This document shows, one piece after another, positions 12,188-22,427 of a DNA stretch of 64,000 bases. This DNA comes from Knoxdaviesia capensis (taxonomy: Eukaryota; Ascomycota; Sordariomycetes; Microascales; Gondwanamycetaceae). The stretch spans positions 248,001 to 312,000 of the forward strand of contig LNGK01000006.1 of NCBI GenBank assembly GCA_001510575.1, written 5' to 3'. The number at the start of each line of letters is the position of its first letter. Within the stretch, counting starts at the first letter, position 1. Below the pieces are notes generated by a model. The model worked only from the letters and a program-made list of their open reading frames with translations, searched no databases and had not been told where the DNA came from. The translations under genes and the position numbers were made by a program.

Positions 12188-13514
12188 TCATCTCAACCGC
12201 TCATCTGAACCGTATTTTTTTTCTCTTCATTTCTTCATTTTCTTTTTCTTTTCTCCTTCGGTCTGGGTTGGCTGTTGATAATGGCTTGGATTAGCCCGGA
12301 CTCTACGGATGAGTTCTTGCTTGAGCATGGTGTTCAGGGTTTAGGGTTGGCTTTTCATATGCGTGTTGGTTCTGTTTCTTCCGTTTCTCCATTCTCGCAT
12401 CTCTTTTCTTTCTCTACCTGTTTTTTATTGTTATTTCCATACGAGTCTTCTGGCAAGTTGAGAGCCCCCAGATATCACCCATCTACAGACGAATATATAC
12501 CAAAAGGAGGGGCTGCGGATTCCACATATAACACACAACATCTATCTTCATACTGAGATGACGCTCTTTTTCTTGGGCAACCAGAAATATACAAAAACAT
12601 CATCAATTGCAATGTCCTATCTTAACTACGTGCATTGCTTTTCCAGTTGAAACCCCCATTCCCGTATCCTTCACTCCCTTTCTGGCCGGCTTGTGCTAAC
12701 CGGTTTAACGCTGTGAACTAGCCCTTGCAAGCTGGGGAAATTAAAAACCATAATACGACGTCAGGCCAGAGTCTTCACGGTGCCAGATTCCATCACAGGC
12801 TCCCGTCCTCGAAGATGGAAGGTCACCACCACATGAGTGGCATGATCACGCAAATAGACTATCTATCAAAGGGCTGTACTTACTTCCTTCGCGAACGGCG
12901 TGATGTGGCTCTGTCTCGCTCCCACGCCCTCGGAAGGGCCGTCGGGTCGGCATTTTACTACCGATCGGCCTGGTCCACGCCCCCGGGGTACACGGCAGTC
13001 CCAAATATCCGGATGGGATCAACAGGTCGGGGTTCGCCAACGTTCTATTTTGCCCGCATTCTTCATGCCATCCTACCGGTAATCACGTTTGCACACAGCT
13101 CCTCCATTTGTGGGGTAAGGAACACGCCCAGGTCCGGGTAATGCTCAACCAGGATCTTGCCCAGCATCTAGTTTCCCGGGGGTTTTAATCTGGATAGATT
13201 GGCGGGCTGCAGCGCGCTTCGTATAGGCGGACAAGCGAACTTGACGACGTTGGTGGAGATTGGATCTAGGGTTGTGTTAGGGTTTGGGCTTGAGGGCTAG
13301 GGTTGGGGGTCTACCACGTGACGGGACGGCTTGCAGCGGCTTCCATCTCCTTTCATCCTCGGCCCGACATGTGCGTGGAGCTCTGCGAATGCAGCTACAT
13401 CGAGGTTTCTACAGCTTGCGAAAAGTGCTCTACCATCGTGACGAAGAGAAATCCAATTGTGCACACTTCAATCCGAACAATTGCCAACCGAAACTTTACA
13501 GGACCAACAAAACA
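12188..13514. other. Intergenic region with telomere-like motifs
   Basis: No gene supportable. TTTAGGGTTGG lies at 12340-12350 in the methyltransferase 3' flank. A cluster of three TAGGGTT-type units at 13267-13309 lies about 210 nt upstream of the enoyl-CoA hydratase start. The rest is unstructured. Confidence 0.55.
13267..13309 (+). promoter_or_regulatory. Cluster of telomere-like TAGGGTT units in promoter
   Basis: Three units, TAGGGTT (13267), TTAGGGTTT (13277) and CTAGGGTTGGG (13297), occur within 43 nt, about 210 nt upstream of the enoyl-CoA hydratase start. Telobox-like motifs bind Myb-domain factors of the Tbf1/Teb1 type in other fungi. Function here is inference. Confidence 0.35.
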
Positions 13515-14497
13515 ATGAGCCTCTTCAGAACTATCCAGCGGGGATCGCGGCTGCAAGCTGGCTTGCAGCAGCGTCTGGTGCGAAGCTACTCGTCGGCCAA
13601 TTACGAGTTCATCGCCGTGTCGCACCCACGGCCAGGCGTGAGCCAGGGTAAGAAAGAACCAGGGGGCAACTGCGTGATGGCGAGCGACTATTCCTCTGCA
13701 ATGGCCAAAGCGGCAAAAGTCTATCTCCCTTTCTAACCTGCCCGCCTTCTCCCTGTTTCCCAACAGTCACGCTCAGCCGCCCGAAGGCCCTCAACGCTCT
13801 CTGCACCCCGCTCATCCACGAGCTGAACGCGTCGCTCGCGGAGCTCAACAAGTCGGCGGACACGTCGGTGATAGTGCTGACGGGGTCGGAGCGGGCGTTT
13901 GCGGCGGGCGCGGACATCAAGGAGATGGCGCCGCTGACGTTTTCCGAGGCGTACACGACGGCGTTTATCGAGAGCTGGTCGCAGCTGACCACGCAGGTCA
14001 AGAAGCCCGTGCTGGCCGCGGTGTCGGGCCACGCGCTGGGCGGCGGCTGCGAGCTGGCCATGATGTGCGACGTGATCTACTGCACCGAGACGGCCAACTT
14101 CGGCCAGCCGGAGGTCAAGCTCGGCACCATTCCCGGTGCGGGCGGCTCGCAGCGCCTGACGCGCGCCATCGGCAAGGCCAAGGCCATGGAGCTGATCCTC
14201 ATCGGCAAGTCGTTCTCCGGCAAGGAGGCCGAGCAGTGGGGGCTGGCGGCGCGCGCATTCCCCTCGTACGACGAGCTCATGGCCGCCGTGCTCGACACCG
14301 CCGAGACCATCGCCGGATACTCCCGTGTCGCGGTCATGGCGGCTAAGGAGGTGGTCAACAAGAGCCAGGACCTGCCGCTGAGAGACGGTGTGGAGTACGA
14401 GCGCCGCGTGTTCCACTCGCTGTTTGGTAGCCAGGACCAGAAGATTGGCATGAAGGCGTTTGCTGAGAAGAAGAAGGCCGAGTGGACCAATCAGTGA
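13515..14497 (+). CDS. Enoyl-CoA hydratase, mitochondrial
   Basis: Crotonase-fold hydratase that adds water to trans-2-enoyl-CoA in beta-oxidation and branched-chain amino-acid breakdown. Two exons: 13515-13647 and 13767-14497, giving 287 aa. The first 30 residues (MSLFRTIQRGSRLQAG then QQRLVRSYSS) are Arg/Ser-rich without acids, a clear mitochondrial presequence. Both catalytic glutamates of ECHS1-type enzymes are present, one in GGGCELAMMCDV and one in FGQPEVKLGTIPGAGG. AFAAGADIKEM forms the oxyanion-hole region. Length and motifs match short-chain mitochondrial enoyl-CoA hydratase closely. The phase 1 intron (GTAAGA...CAACAG) restores SQVTLSRPKALNAL. Confidence 0.93.
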
Positions 14498-15267
14498 GGG
14501 GCGCGCGGACTGTGCCTTTTGTGTATGTTTCTGATATTTACTGAGGGTATACGGTGTCAGTTGACTGTTCTTGTGTGTATGAGAATTGGGAAGCCATCAC
14601 GACGATGGTGTTCTGAGCTGTGCTGCGCTGAAGTGCTGTGTGTTAGGGTTAGGGTTGCCTGGATGGAGTATTTCCTCCAAGAATACCAAGGAAGTGAATG
14701 ACCGCACAACAGAATAACTGTGAACCGTTTCGTTTATAATTCTCACTCCGTTTGGTGCTGCCGCCCCTACAACGCCGATTCTGCTTGCCTTACAGCCTGT
14801 CCAGGCCAAGCCGGCCTTACACTGCCGGCTCCCGGAGACTTTCGTATGTTCACACAGCGGTCCTGGTTCCCCCCCCGCCCCCCCTCCACGATGCATGCCA
14901 AGTTAGGGTTATGTGGGTTATTCCTGACGTCGTCTGTGGCAAGTGGTGTGGCGGAAAGGTCCCATATCACAGATTTTACAGGAAAGAACTGGACCAAAAT
15001 GCTGCGAGATGCAAGATGGGAGCAAGTGGCGCATTTATGCACGGTTAAGTGAATACGGCAGCAGCGTCCAACTTGCATGTATCCGACATTATTGAATTAA
15101 CGAAGCTTGACAGGGGATGCAAAATCAGGACCCAAGCTTTTTTTCTTCTCTTCTCTTCTCAGCACAACTTCACTCTTCATCCCGCTTCAACTCGTTTCTC
15201 CCTCCAGATCTGGGAATATGGGAGCCTATGTTTGATTTTGAATATAGTCTATTTTGTTGAACATACT
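14498..15267. other. Intergenic region between hydratase and RING gene
   Basis: No gene supportable. A perfect double telomere-like unit TTAGGGTTAGGGTT lies at 14643-14656, just past the hydratase gene. CT-rich DNA at about 15130-15200 precedes the RING gene start at 15268. Confidence 0.55.
14643..14656 (+). repeat. Interstitial telomere-like repeat
   Basis: TTAGGGTTAGGGTT, two and a third exact copies of the usual filamentous-fungal telomere unit, about 145 nt past the enoyl-CoA hydratase stop. It is too short to be a telomere remnant with confidence. Confidence 0.6.
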
Positions 15268-18200
15268 ATGGATCTCGAGAAAGAGCTCAAGTGCTCGGTA
15301 CGTACATCCTGTTTCGGTGTGAATGCTGGTCGCTTGCCTAACCGCCTCAAAATTGTTCGCTGAGAGGGGAAAACGGTGCCCAGACTCGAGAAGGGAGGGA
15401 ATGCCGAGATATTCACACAAACACCGCACACTAACCAACGAGCCGGCATTTTTCTGTTTGATAGATCTGCACCGACTTGCTCTACCAACCTCTAACCCTC
15501 CTGGACTGCCTTCACACGTTTTGCGGCTCATGCCTGAAAGTCTGGTACGCCTTCAAGGCCCAGGCGTATGAACAATCTCCTCTCCCGCCTCCGCCGCCCG
15601 GGACTCCAATCTTCACATGTCCGGCCTGCCGCGCTCCGGTGCGCGATACGAAGCACAATGCCACGGTTACGACGCTGCTAGATATGGTTTTGGCGGCGAA
15701 CCCGGCGAAGGGCCGCGACGAGGCCGAAAAGGCGGACATTGCCACCCGATACACCCCTGGCGACAAGGTTCTTCCCGACGTGCCGAGGAGGGGTCGGTCC
15801 GCCGAGCAGCGCCGCGACGACGAGGAAGACCGCCGGCTGATGGACCATGTGCGCGAGATGAGCCTGTCGGACGTCGGAGTGGTGTCGTCGCCGCGCGCTT
15901 CGGCTACTGGGTCTAATGTCTCTGTGTCGTCGACGTCGGCGGCTTTGTCTGTGCGACCCCGTGGCGATAGTGGGGCACGAGACCCTTCAGCCCGAGTGTC
16001 GTCATCGTCGCGGCCGCACCCCCGGTCATCCCGACCGCATTCTCGGCCACGACCAGATGCGGGGTCGGCAACCCAGAGCGGAGACCTGTTGCTGCCCGAC
16101 TCTCGCCATGCCGACGACCGAACCCGCCGTTCAAGCGGCTCTCGCCGGCCGGCATCGCGCGAGAGTGCGGCCGAGGCAGCTGTTTCCGACTCTGAGAGAT
16201 CGCACATCCATGTTGAGCACCAGCCGTCGTTGCGGTCGCTGATTGAATCGGCGAATATGAGCGAGCGTGATATTCAGCGCGAAATTGAGGAGCTGGCTAA
16301 ACAGATCCAGGAAGAAGGTCTCTTGGATGGAGTCGATCCCGAAAATATTGACCTGACCCGCAACGATGAATTCTCGCGGAAGATTACCGAGCTGTATCGA
16401 CGGCGCCAACGTGAGAAGCAACAGCTTCAACAACAACAACAACAGCAACAACAGCAACAACCTCAGCGACACCGGGACCGCGAACGTGAGCGGGAGGTCT
16501 CGGCCCGTCGAATCCGCGCCGACGATTCATACTCCTCCGACGGGGCTAACCCGAGCGCCCAACGCTCCCGCCCTCCGAGTTCTCGGTCGTCCAGCGTCCA
16601 GCGAGGAACAGAGAGCTCACATCGCGATTCTAGCCGCAAGCGCCGAAACTCAGAAGACCGGAGCCGGCCCCCACAGGCACCGAGCGCGGTTTCGCACCAT
16701 CTGGATGTCCAGGGTCCCCGCCACCGCCGAGCATCCAGCACGGGCCGCTGTTCCACCGACCCCATCCCGGCGCGGCTACAATCTGATAGCTCTCGGCCGT
16801 CGCGGTCTCAGACGGACCTGACTATTCGTGTTGGACCTCCTTCGGTGGACCGTGATCGCGAACGACTGCTGGATAGCCCGAGGTCGGCTGTTGGCGATAC
16901 TAGCTCTGTGACTGGCGGGTCGTCTGTTCCCCCTTCGCCCGACCACACGAGCCTGTCGTTTGCTTCACGCACTCAGGGTGCTCCCGGCTCCGGACCACAA
17001 CAGACCCAATCAAGCCCTGGCTCTCGTGTCCCGTCGACTTCAAGCGCGAGTGTAGCTCCGTTGCCATCTCCGATTATCATTCCTTCTAGGACCAACGGCT
17101 GGAGATCGGGCTCTATCGAACTTCCCGGGTCAACACCGGCCTCGGCAACGGGACACCTGGCTTCGCCCGGATTTGGAGGCCATTCTCGGAACCGATCGAA
17201 ATCTACACCGGAGCCGTCGATTTCGTGTTCTCGATGCAACCGGCCCCATATTGAGTACGACGTCCACTATAACTGCTCCGTGTGCGCGGATGGCCAGTGG
17301 AATATATGCGTCTACTGCTACCGTAACGCTCGGGGCTGCCACCATTGGTTTGGCTTCGGCGCCGTGGGCCTACGCAAGTGGGAACAGATGCAGCGCACGC
17401 GCACTGGCGGGGCCCCGGAGCCCCCGCATACCCTATCGGCGCGCCGATACCGACGCCCTGTGGCCGACAACACCGCATGGGAGGATCCGGCGGACAGGCT
17501 GGAGAGGGGCTACTTCTGTGAAAACTGTAGTGAACTGGCCAACGCGTGCTACTGGCGCTGTGATACGTGCAACGATGGCGAGTGGGGATTCTGCAATAGC
17601 TGCACGATTCAGGGCCGTTCATGTTCCCATCCGCTGCTGCCCCTTGAGTACCAGCCGTCGGCGCTCTCGGCGTTTGTCTCGCCTCCGTCCAGCCCGGGAT
17701 TCCGATCGTTCTCGTCGCCGACACGTACGGCCAACGGCTCTGGCGCGCTACGGGCCCTGACGTTCCGAAAACGGTGCAACATATGCACCAAGACGATTCT
17801 CCTCACACAGAACCGATACCACTGCTACAGCTGTGCCGACGAGTCAGTCCAACCGCCAAAGGTGGGCGACTACGACATCTGTTCCGACTGCTACGTGCAG
17901 CTGGTGAACGACGGCAAAATCAGCGCGGAGAACGGGCCAAACGGCTGGTGCCGGTGTCTGGCGGGCCACCGGATGGTGATTGAGACGTTCTACGAGTCAC
18001 GCACGGGCGAGAAGCGGTGTCTCGTGCAGGACCTGATCGGCGGGTTCCAGCTCAAAGAGACGCCGGTCGACGATGTGCCCGAGGGCAGTTTCAAGACCGC
18101 GGCGTGCGGGCTGGTGCTGTGGTCGTGGAACGAGGGGCCGGTCAAGCTGCAGCGCTACGCGACGACCGACGTGTCGCAGACGGCGCCGGCGGTCAAGCTG

Positions 18201-18449
18201 GCCAGCCCGCACGGGCAGGCGATGACGGCGCTGTTCCCGCCGCCGGGCGGCCACGGGTACCGCGCGGTGGCCAAGTTCCGGTGGTTTGGGCACGACGGCA
18301 AGCAGGAGGAGGACGAGCTGTACTTCCCGCGCGGGGCCGAGTTGGCGGAGGTCGAGGATGTCAACGGCGACTGGTTCTTCGGCGTGTACACCGACAAGCG
18401 CGGGCTGTTCCCGTCGTCGCATGTGCGGCTGGAGTCTGTGCGGGGGTGA
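15268..18449 (+). CDS. RING / Cys-rich / SH3 protein, probable E3 ubiquitin ligase
   Basis: Two exons: 15268-15297 (10 codons) and 15465-18449, giving 1004 aa. The short first exon is needed because it supplies Cys9 of a C3HC4 RING finger: Cys9, Cys12, Cys25, His27, Cys30, Cys33, Cys62 and Cys65. Next is a long Ser/Arg/Pro-rich, probably disordered region. A Q-rich tract lies near residues 330-345, just after a likely helical segment (IQREIEELAKQIQEEG). Three consecutive ZZ-like Cys-rich modules start near residues 597 (CSRCNRPH), 694 (FCENCSEL) and 781 (RCNICTKT). The C-terminal 60 residues resemble an SH3 domain (AVAKFRW, ELYFPRGAEL, DWFFGVY, GLFPSSHV). RING proteins of the CHFR-like type transfer ubiquitin. 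Substrate and location are unknown. Confidence 0.82.
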
Positions 18450-18573
18450 GAGTGACTTTGGTGTTAGGATAATGATTGCAAGGACGATATATCACGATGG
18501 ATTTGTGTATGAAAGGATTGAATAATGTATTGGGTGTAGCGAGGATCATTGAATGTGGACATGAAGATATGTT

Positions 18574-18604
<31 letters not shown>

Positions 18605-19093
18605 TGTGGGTGTAAGAGCCTTGCATGAATTTTGGACTGGGTCTAGGGGATGCCCGCTGTGAAAACCCGCCTGGAATGCGTCGATACAGTTGTTATAGCG
18701 ATGGCTATGCCCCTATTCCCCTGCAAAACCCAGTCCCCCAGCGGCCAACCCGCCTAAAGAGCCCTGAGCCAAATCAATGCTATATAACGGCCCCTGGCGG
18801 CGGCGGTTAGTGCCAACTGACGCCATCTGACGCCATCGGGCCGCCCCACAAAAAAACCATGGGCTCCGATTCCGGGTTTTCTTCAATCAATCGAAGCTTG
18901 GAAATCATCGCGGGCTTTTTCCTTCTCGTTCTTAATTCCTGCTCCGTGGACAATTGACTTTGTTCGACTATACAATCTCCCCTTCCTCTCTCCCTAATCC
19001 TGTTGCCAGCCGCAATTCTCACCGTCCCGGCAATCTTTTGACAGGGGACTCCGAAGCCCGCGAATTTCCTCCATCTCCCCCCCCCTCCTCACC
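18450..19093. other. Intergenic region and cysteine synthase promoter
   Basis: A (GT)n tract at about 18571-18597 lies in the 3' flank of the RING gene. A TATATAA sequence near 18780-18787 and the paired CYS3-like sites at 18817-18836 lie about 260-310 nt upstream of the cysteine synthase start. CT-rich DNA at 18970-19090 runs into the start codon. Confidence 0.55.
18817..18836 (-). promoter_or_regulatory. Tandem CYS3/MetR-like sites upstream of cysteine synthase
   Basis: Two adjoining copies of a 10-mer read ATGGCGTCAG on the minus strand. Each matches 9 of 10 positions of ATGRYRYCAT, the site I recall for the Neurospora bZIP sulfur regulator CYS3, with only the last base differing. They lie about 258 nt upstream of a cysteine synthase start codon, where sulfur control is expected. 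Binding is inferred. Confidence 0.5.
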
Positions 19094-20374
19094 ATGCTTG
19101 CTCGCGGCACGCGGAGCTTCTCGTCAGTGGCTGCGAGAGCAGCTGTGGCGGCGCGAGCGCCGGCGCCGGCTACGCCTCACACAATTGCGGTGTCGAAGGC
19201 CCAGGGCATCGCCAATGGCTTGACTGAAGGTATGCGTGGCTGCTGAAGACGAGACGAGAGCGCTGCTGTGTGGCGCACGAGTGACTGCAGGAGTGTTCTC
19301 GAGACTACGGGACGGAGGTCTTTTACAAACCCACCGGTGTCACTAACGATCTATGGCCCGTTTCCCCCTGTAACAGCTATCGGAAACACCCCGCTGATCC
19401 GCCTCAACCGCCTCTCCGAAGAGACCGGCTGCAACATCCTCGGCAAAGCCGAGTTCATGAACCCGGGCGGCTCGATCAAGGACCGCGCCGCGCTGTACGT
19501 GGTCAAGGACGCCGAGGAGTGCGGGCTGCTGCGGCCCGGCGGCACCGTGGTCGAGGGCACCGCCGGCAACACCGGCATCGGCCTGGCCCACGTCTGCCGG
19601 TCGCGCGGCTACAAGCTGGCGATCTACATGCCGAACACGCAGTCGCAGGGCAAGATCGACCTGCTGCGGCTGCTCGGCGCCGAAGTGTTCCCGGTGCCGG
19701 CCGTGGCCTTCGACAACCCGGAGAACTACAACCACCAGGCGCGCCGCCACGCCGAGCGCCTCGACAACGCCGTGTGGACCAACCAGTTCGACAACACGGC
19801 CAACCGCCGCGCGCATATCGAGACCACCGGCCCGGAGATCTGGACCCAGACCGGCGGCACCGTCGACGCCTTCACGTGCGCCACCGGCACCGGCGGCACG
19901 CTCGCGGGAATCACGCGCTACCTGAAGGAGGTGTCGGGCGGCCGCGTCCAGAGCTTCCTGGCCGACCCGCCCGGCAGCGTGCTGCACGCGTACATCAGCT
20001 CGGGCGGCACGCTGCTGGACCGCAGCGGGTCCAGCATCACCGAGGGCATCGGCCAGGGCCGCGTCACCGACAACCTGCAGCCCGACATCGACCTGCTCGA
20101 CGGCTCGCTGAACATCAGCGACGAGAAGTCGATCGAGATGGTGTACCGCTGCCTCGACGAGGAAGGCCTGTACCTCGGCGCCAGCTCGGCCTTGAACGTG
20201 GTTGCTGCCAAGGAGGTCGCCGAGAAGCTCGCCAAGGGCAGCACCGTCGTCACCGTGCTGTGTGATGGTGCCTACCGGTATGCCGATCGGCTGTTCTCGC
20301 GCAAGTGGCTGGAGAGCAAGGGTTTGCTGGGCGCTATTCCTCCCCACCTGGAGAAGTACATTGTGCTACCGTAA
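19094..20374 (+). CDS. Cysteine synthase (O-acetylserine sulfhydrylase), mitochondrial-type
   Basis: PLP enzyme that makes cysteine from O-acetylserine and sulfide. Two exons: 19094-19229 and 19377-20374, giving 377 aa. Exon 1 encodes an Arg/Ala/Ser-rich presequence (MLARGTRSFSSVAARAAVAARAP), which points to mitochondrial import. Spliced product continues IGNTPLIRLNRL, then NPGGSIKDRAA with the Schiff-base lysine at about residue 80. TAGNTGIG and CATGTGGTLAG bind the cofactor phosphate and substrate. The C-terminus (LLGAIPPHLEKYIVLP) is complete. It probably corresponds to the enzyme called cysB in Aspergillus, but I cannot separate paralogues without a search. Paired CYS3-like promoter sites suggest sulfur-responsive expression. 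Confidence 0.92.
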
Positions 20375-20784
20375 AATGGGGACTCTGCGAGGGTCACCGC
20401 GTGCGTTGTTTTATTGATATCGAAGTTGCATTGCGTTGCTTGTACACTACTATATATACAGAGGAGTTGGAATGTCACGACCGCCTTATTACGTCTGCGT
20501 CTCTCGAAGGAAAGTGTTTGACTTTGTATATATGAAGCGTTGGCATTTGTACAATGACATATTTCGGTGAAATCTAATGTTGGAATGAATCTTTGCTCAA
20601 ATAACTAGAAAGGAAGAAAAAAGAAATTTGGTCTTTTTGGAAGGTGTTGTACATTGCCGCCATGAGATAACAAGATATCGCCATCGCCCAAGGAAAAAGC
20701 GAGTAGTATACAGAAAGAAGAAATATAGGGGAAACAGACGGAGCCAGACACGGGAGTCTAGCCATCTCTCAACCTGGCCTTCAT
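20375..20784. terminator. Convergent 3' flanks
   Basis: A 410-nt AT-richer spacer between the converging cysteine synthase (+) and mitochondrial-protein (-) genes. It must hold both 3' UTRs and polyadenylation sites. TATATATA near 20451-20458 and a purine-rich tract near 20600-20740 are visible. No gene was seen. Confidence 0.45.
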
Positions 20785-22077
20785 CTATGCCAACAGCTTA
20801 TCATACACCGCCCAGCCACGCCCGGCCTTGACCTCCTCCCGCTTATTGACCAGCTCCTGGACCTCCTTGCGCACGGCGGCCGAGATGGCCTGCATCTTCT
20901 TCGCCAGCTGGGGCTTCTTGGCGGCCGTGAGGATCTTGGCGGCGGTGTCGCAGCCGCTGATGATGAACGCCGACACCGAGAGCTGGCGCGTGGCCGAGTA
21001 GCGGAGGTAGTCGTCGGCGGTAAACTCGTGGGTGATGCGCTTCTGCACGGAGGAGCGGTCCGGGGCGGTCGGCGCGACGCCGGCGGCGGCGGCGGCCGCG
21101 TCGTGCACGTCGAGCAGGCCGGCGGAGTTCGGCCACACGTGCGAGAGGATGGTGGCGTAGCGCGCCACGTCGCCGCTGACGTCGACGCCGTCGTGGTTGC
21201 GCGCCACGTCCTCGGCGGCCAGGTGCAGGACCTGCGCCACGACCTGCGGCTCGCGGTGCAGCTCGAGCTGCCCGGGCCGCTTGGCCGGGCGGCGCTGCAG
21301 GTCGTCCTCCAGCAGCTCCAGCACCATCTCGGCCCAGGCGCGCGCCTGCTGGGTCTCGGCGCCGTCAAAGCCGCTGGCGACGGCTTTCATCTGGATCCAG
21401 TACAGCAGCTCGTCGACGGGGGCCAGCGCGCGCAGGTAGAAGGCGGAGGTCCGGGCGCGCTGCAGCGCGTTGATCACGGCGAAGATGTTGCCGGTCTCGC
21501 CGGCGCGGCGGATCACCTTGAAGCGCAGCCACGGCCGCAGCTTGCGGCCGGCGTTCTCGTAGCCCGAGAGCAGCCGCACCAGGTTGTCCCAGTCCTCGCG
21601 CGTGCGCATCTGGCCGAGGGCCTGGCGGAACATGGTGTCGGAGTTGGGCAGGTCGCCTTTGAGGAAGTCGAGCGTGTCGAAGCGGTGCTCGTAGCCGTCG
21701 ACCTCGATGATGACCGGGTCGGTCTGCAGCCTGGAGTGGAACTTCTCGAGCATCACCATGCGGCGCTTGCTGGGCGGGAGTCGCGAGGGCAGGATGATCT
21801 TGTGCAGGATCTCGGTGAGTGTGCTGTCGAGGCCATCCGAGGACGTCTTGGAGAAGATGACGTTGCTGGCTGTGCAGTTGAGACGTGATTTGTTAGAACG
21901 GTACTTCTTGAATGCTTCACTCTCGGATCTTGGGGAGTCTGTTGGGTTGTATGGTCACGCACTTCGGCACGCCGTTGAGCTGATTGTTCGCTGAAATCGG
22001 AGTGACGACTCGGCCGATGCAGCCACAGTCGGCCGAGCGGCCGCTCTTAACGCTTGAGAAAACATCGGTATTGACAT
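20785..22077 (-). CDS. Uncharacterised mitochondrial protein
   Basis: Family not recognised. Two exons: 22077-21963 and 21869-20785, giving 399 aa. The start is MSIPMFSQALRAAARP, followed by RFQRTISSTACR, a basic and Ser/Thr-rich mitochondrial targeting sequence. The donor is GTGCGT and the acceptor GCACAG; phase 1 splicing gives STACRTSNVIFSK. The mature part is soluble and mostly helical in character, with a repetitive feel (FRQALGQMRTREDWDNLVRLL, WLRFKVIRRAGETGNIFAVINALQRAR, TRQLSVSAFIISGCDTAAKIL), which may reflect degenerate PPR-like helix pairs. An Ala-rich segment interrupts it. It is transcribed divergently from ribosomal protein bL19m across 350 nt, so a role in mitochondrial gene expression or respiration is a reasonable but unproven guess. 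Confidence 0.72.
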
Positions 22078-22427
22078 TGTAGTCCTTGGGGTTATCTTTG
22101 AAATAATCGTCCAAGGGGTAGAGTGAGGTTTGGGGGATAGAAAGTTTTGAAGCTGGTGATATTTCCTCCCAAGGATTTTTTTCTTTGCTCTCCCAAACTG
22201 GCGTTTGGCGTTTAATTGGGGCCGGCCGTCCTCAGCTGCCACCAGCTGGCACCATTCCGTCTCGGCTAAAACCCGGCAAAGCGCGCCAAAAACTCCGGAG
22301 CTTCAAACTTTCAACTTCGATTTTATCGTATGGTGCAAAATATATCACAACCTTTTCGAGTATCCTCAGCGACCACCACATTCTGTCAATTTGCCCGAGC
22401 CGCCTCACTTTCCATCGATTCCACACA
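22078..22427. promoter_or_regulatory. Bidirectional promoter of two mitochondrial genes
   Basis: 350 nt separate the two divergent start codons. The centre carries CAGCTGCCACCAGCTGGCACC at 22233-22253, two E-box-like CAGCTG cores with flanking GGTGCCA/TGGCACC. It lies 156 nt from one start and 175 nt from the other. A very similar element precedes the D-2-hydroxyglutarate dehydrogenase gene at 56119-56144. Confidence 0.5.

Noticed and set aside
15477..15480. Start of the RING gene at the in-frame ATG 15477
   Set aside because: It would remove Cys9 and Cys12 of the RING. The upstream 10-codon exon ending in KCS with a GTACGT donor completes the finger.
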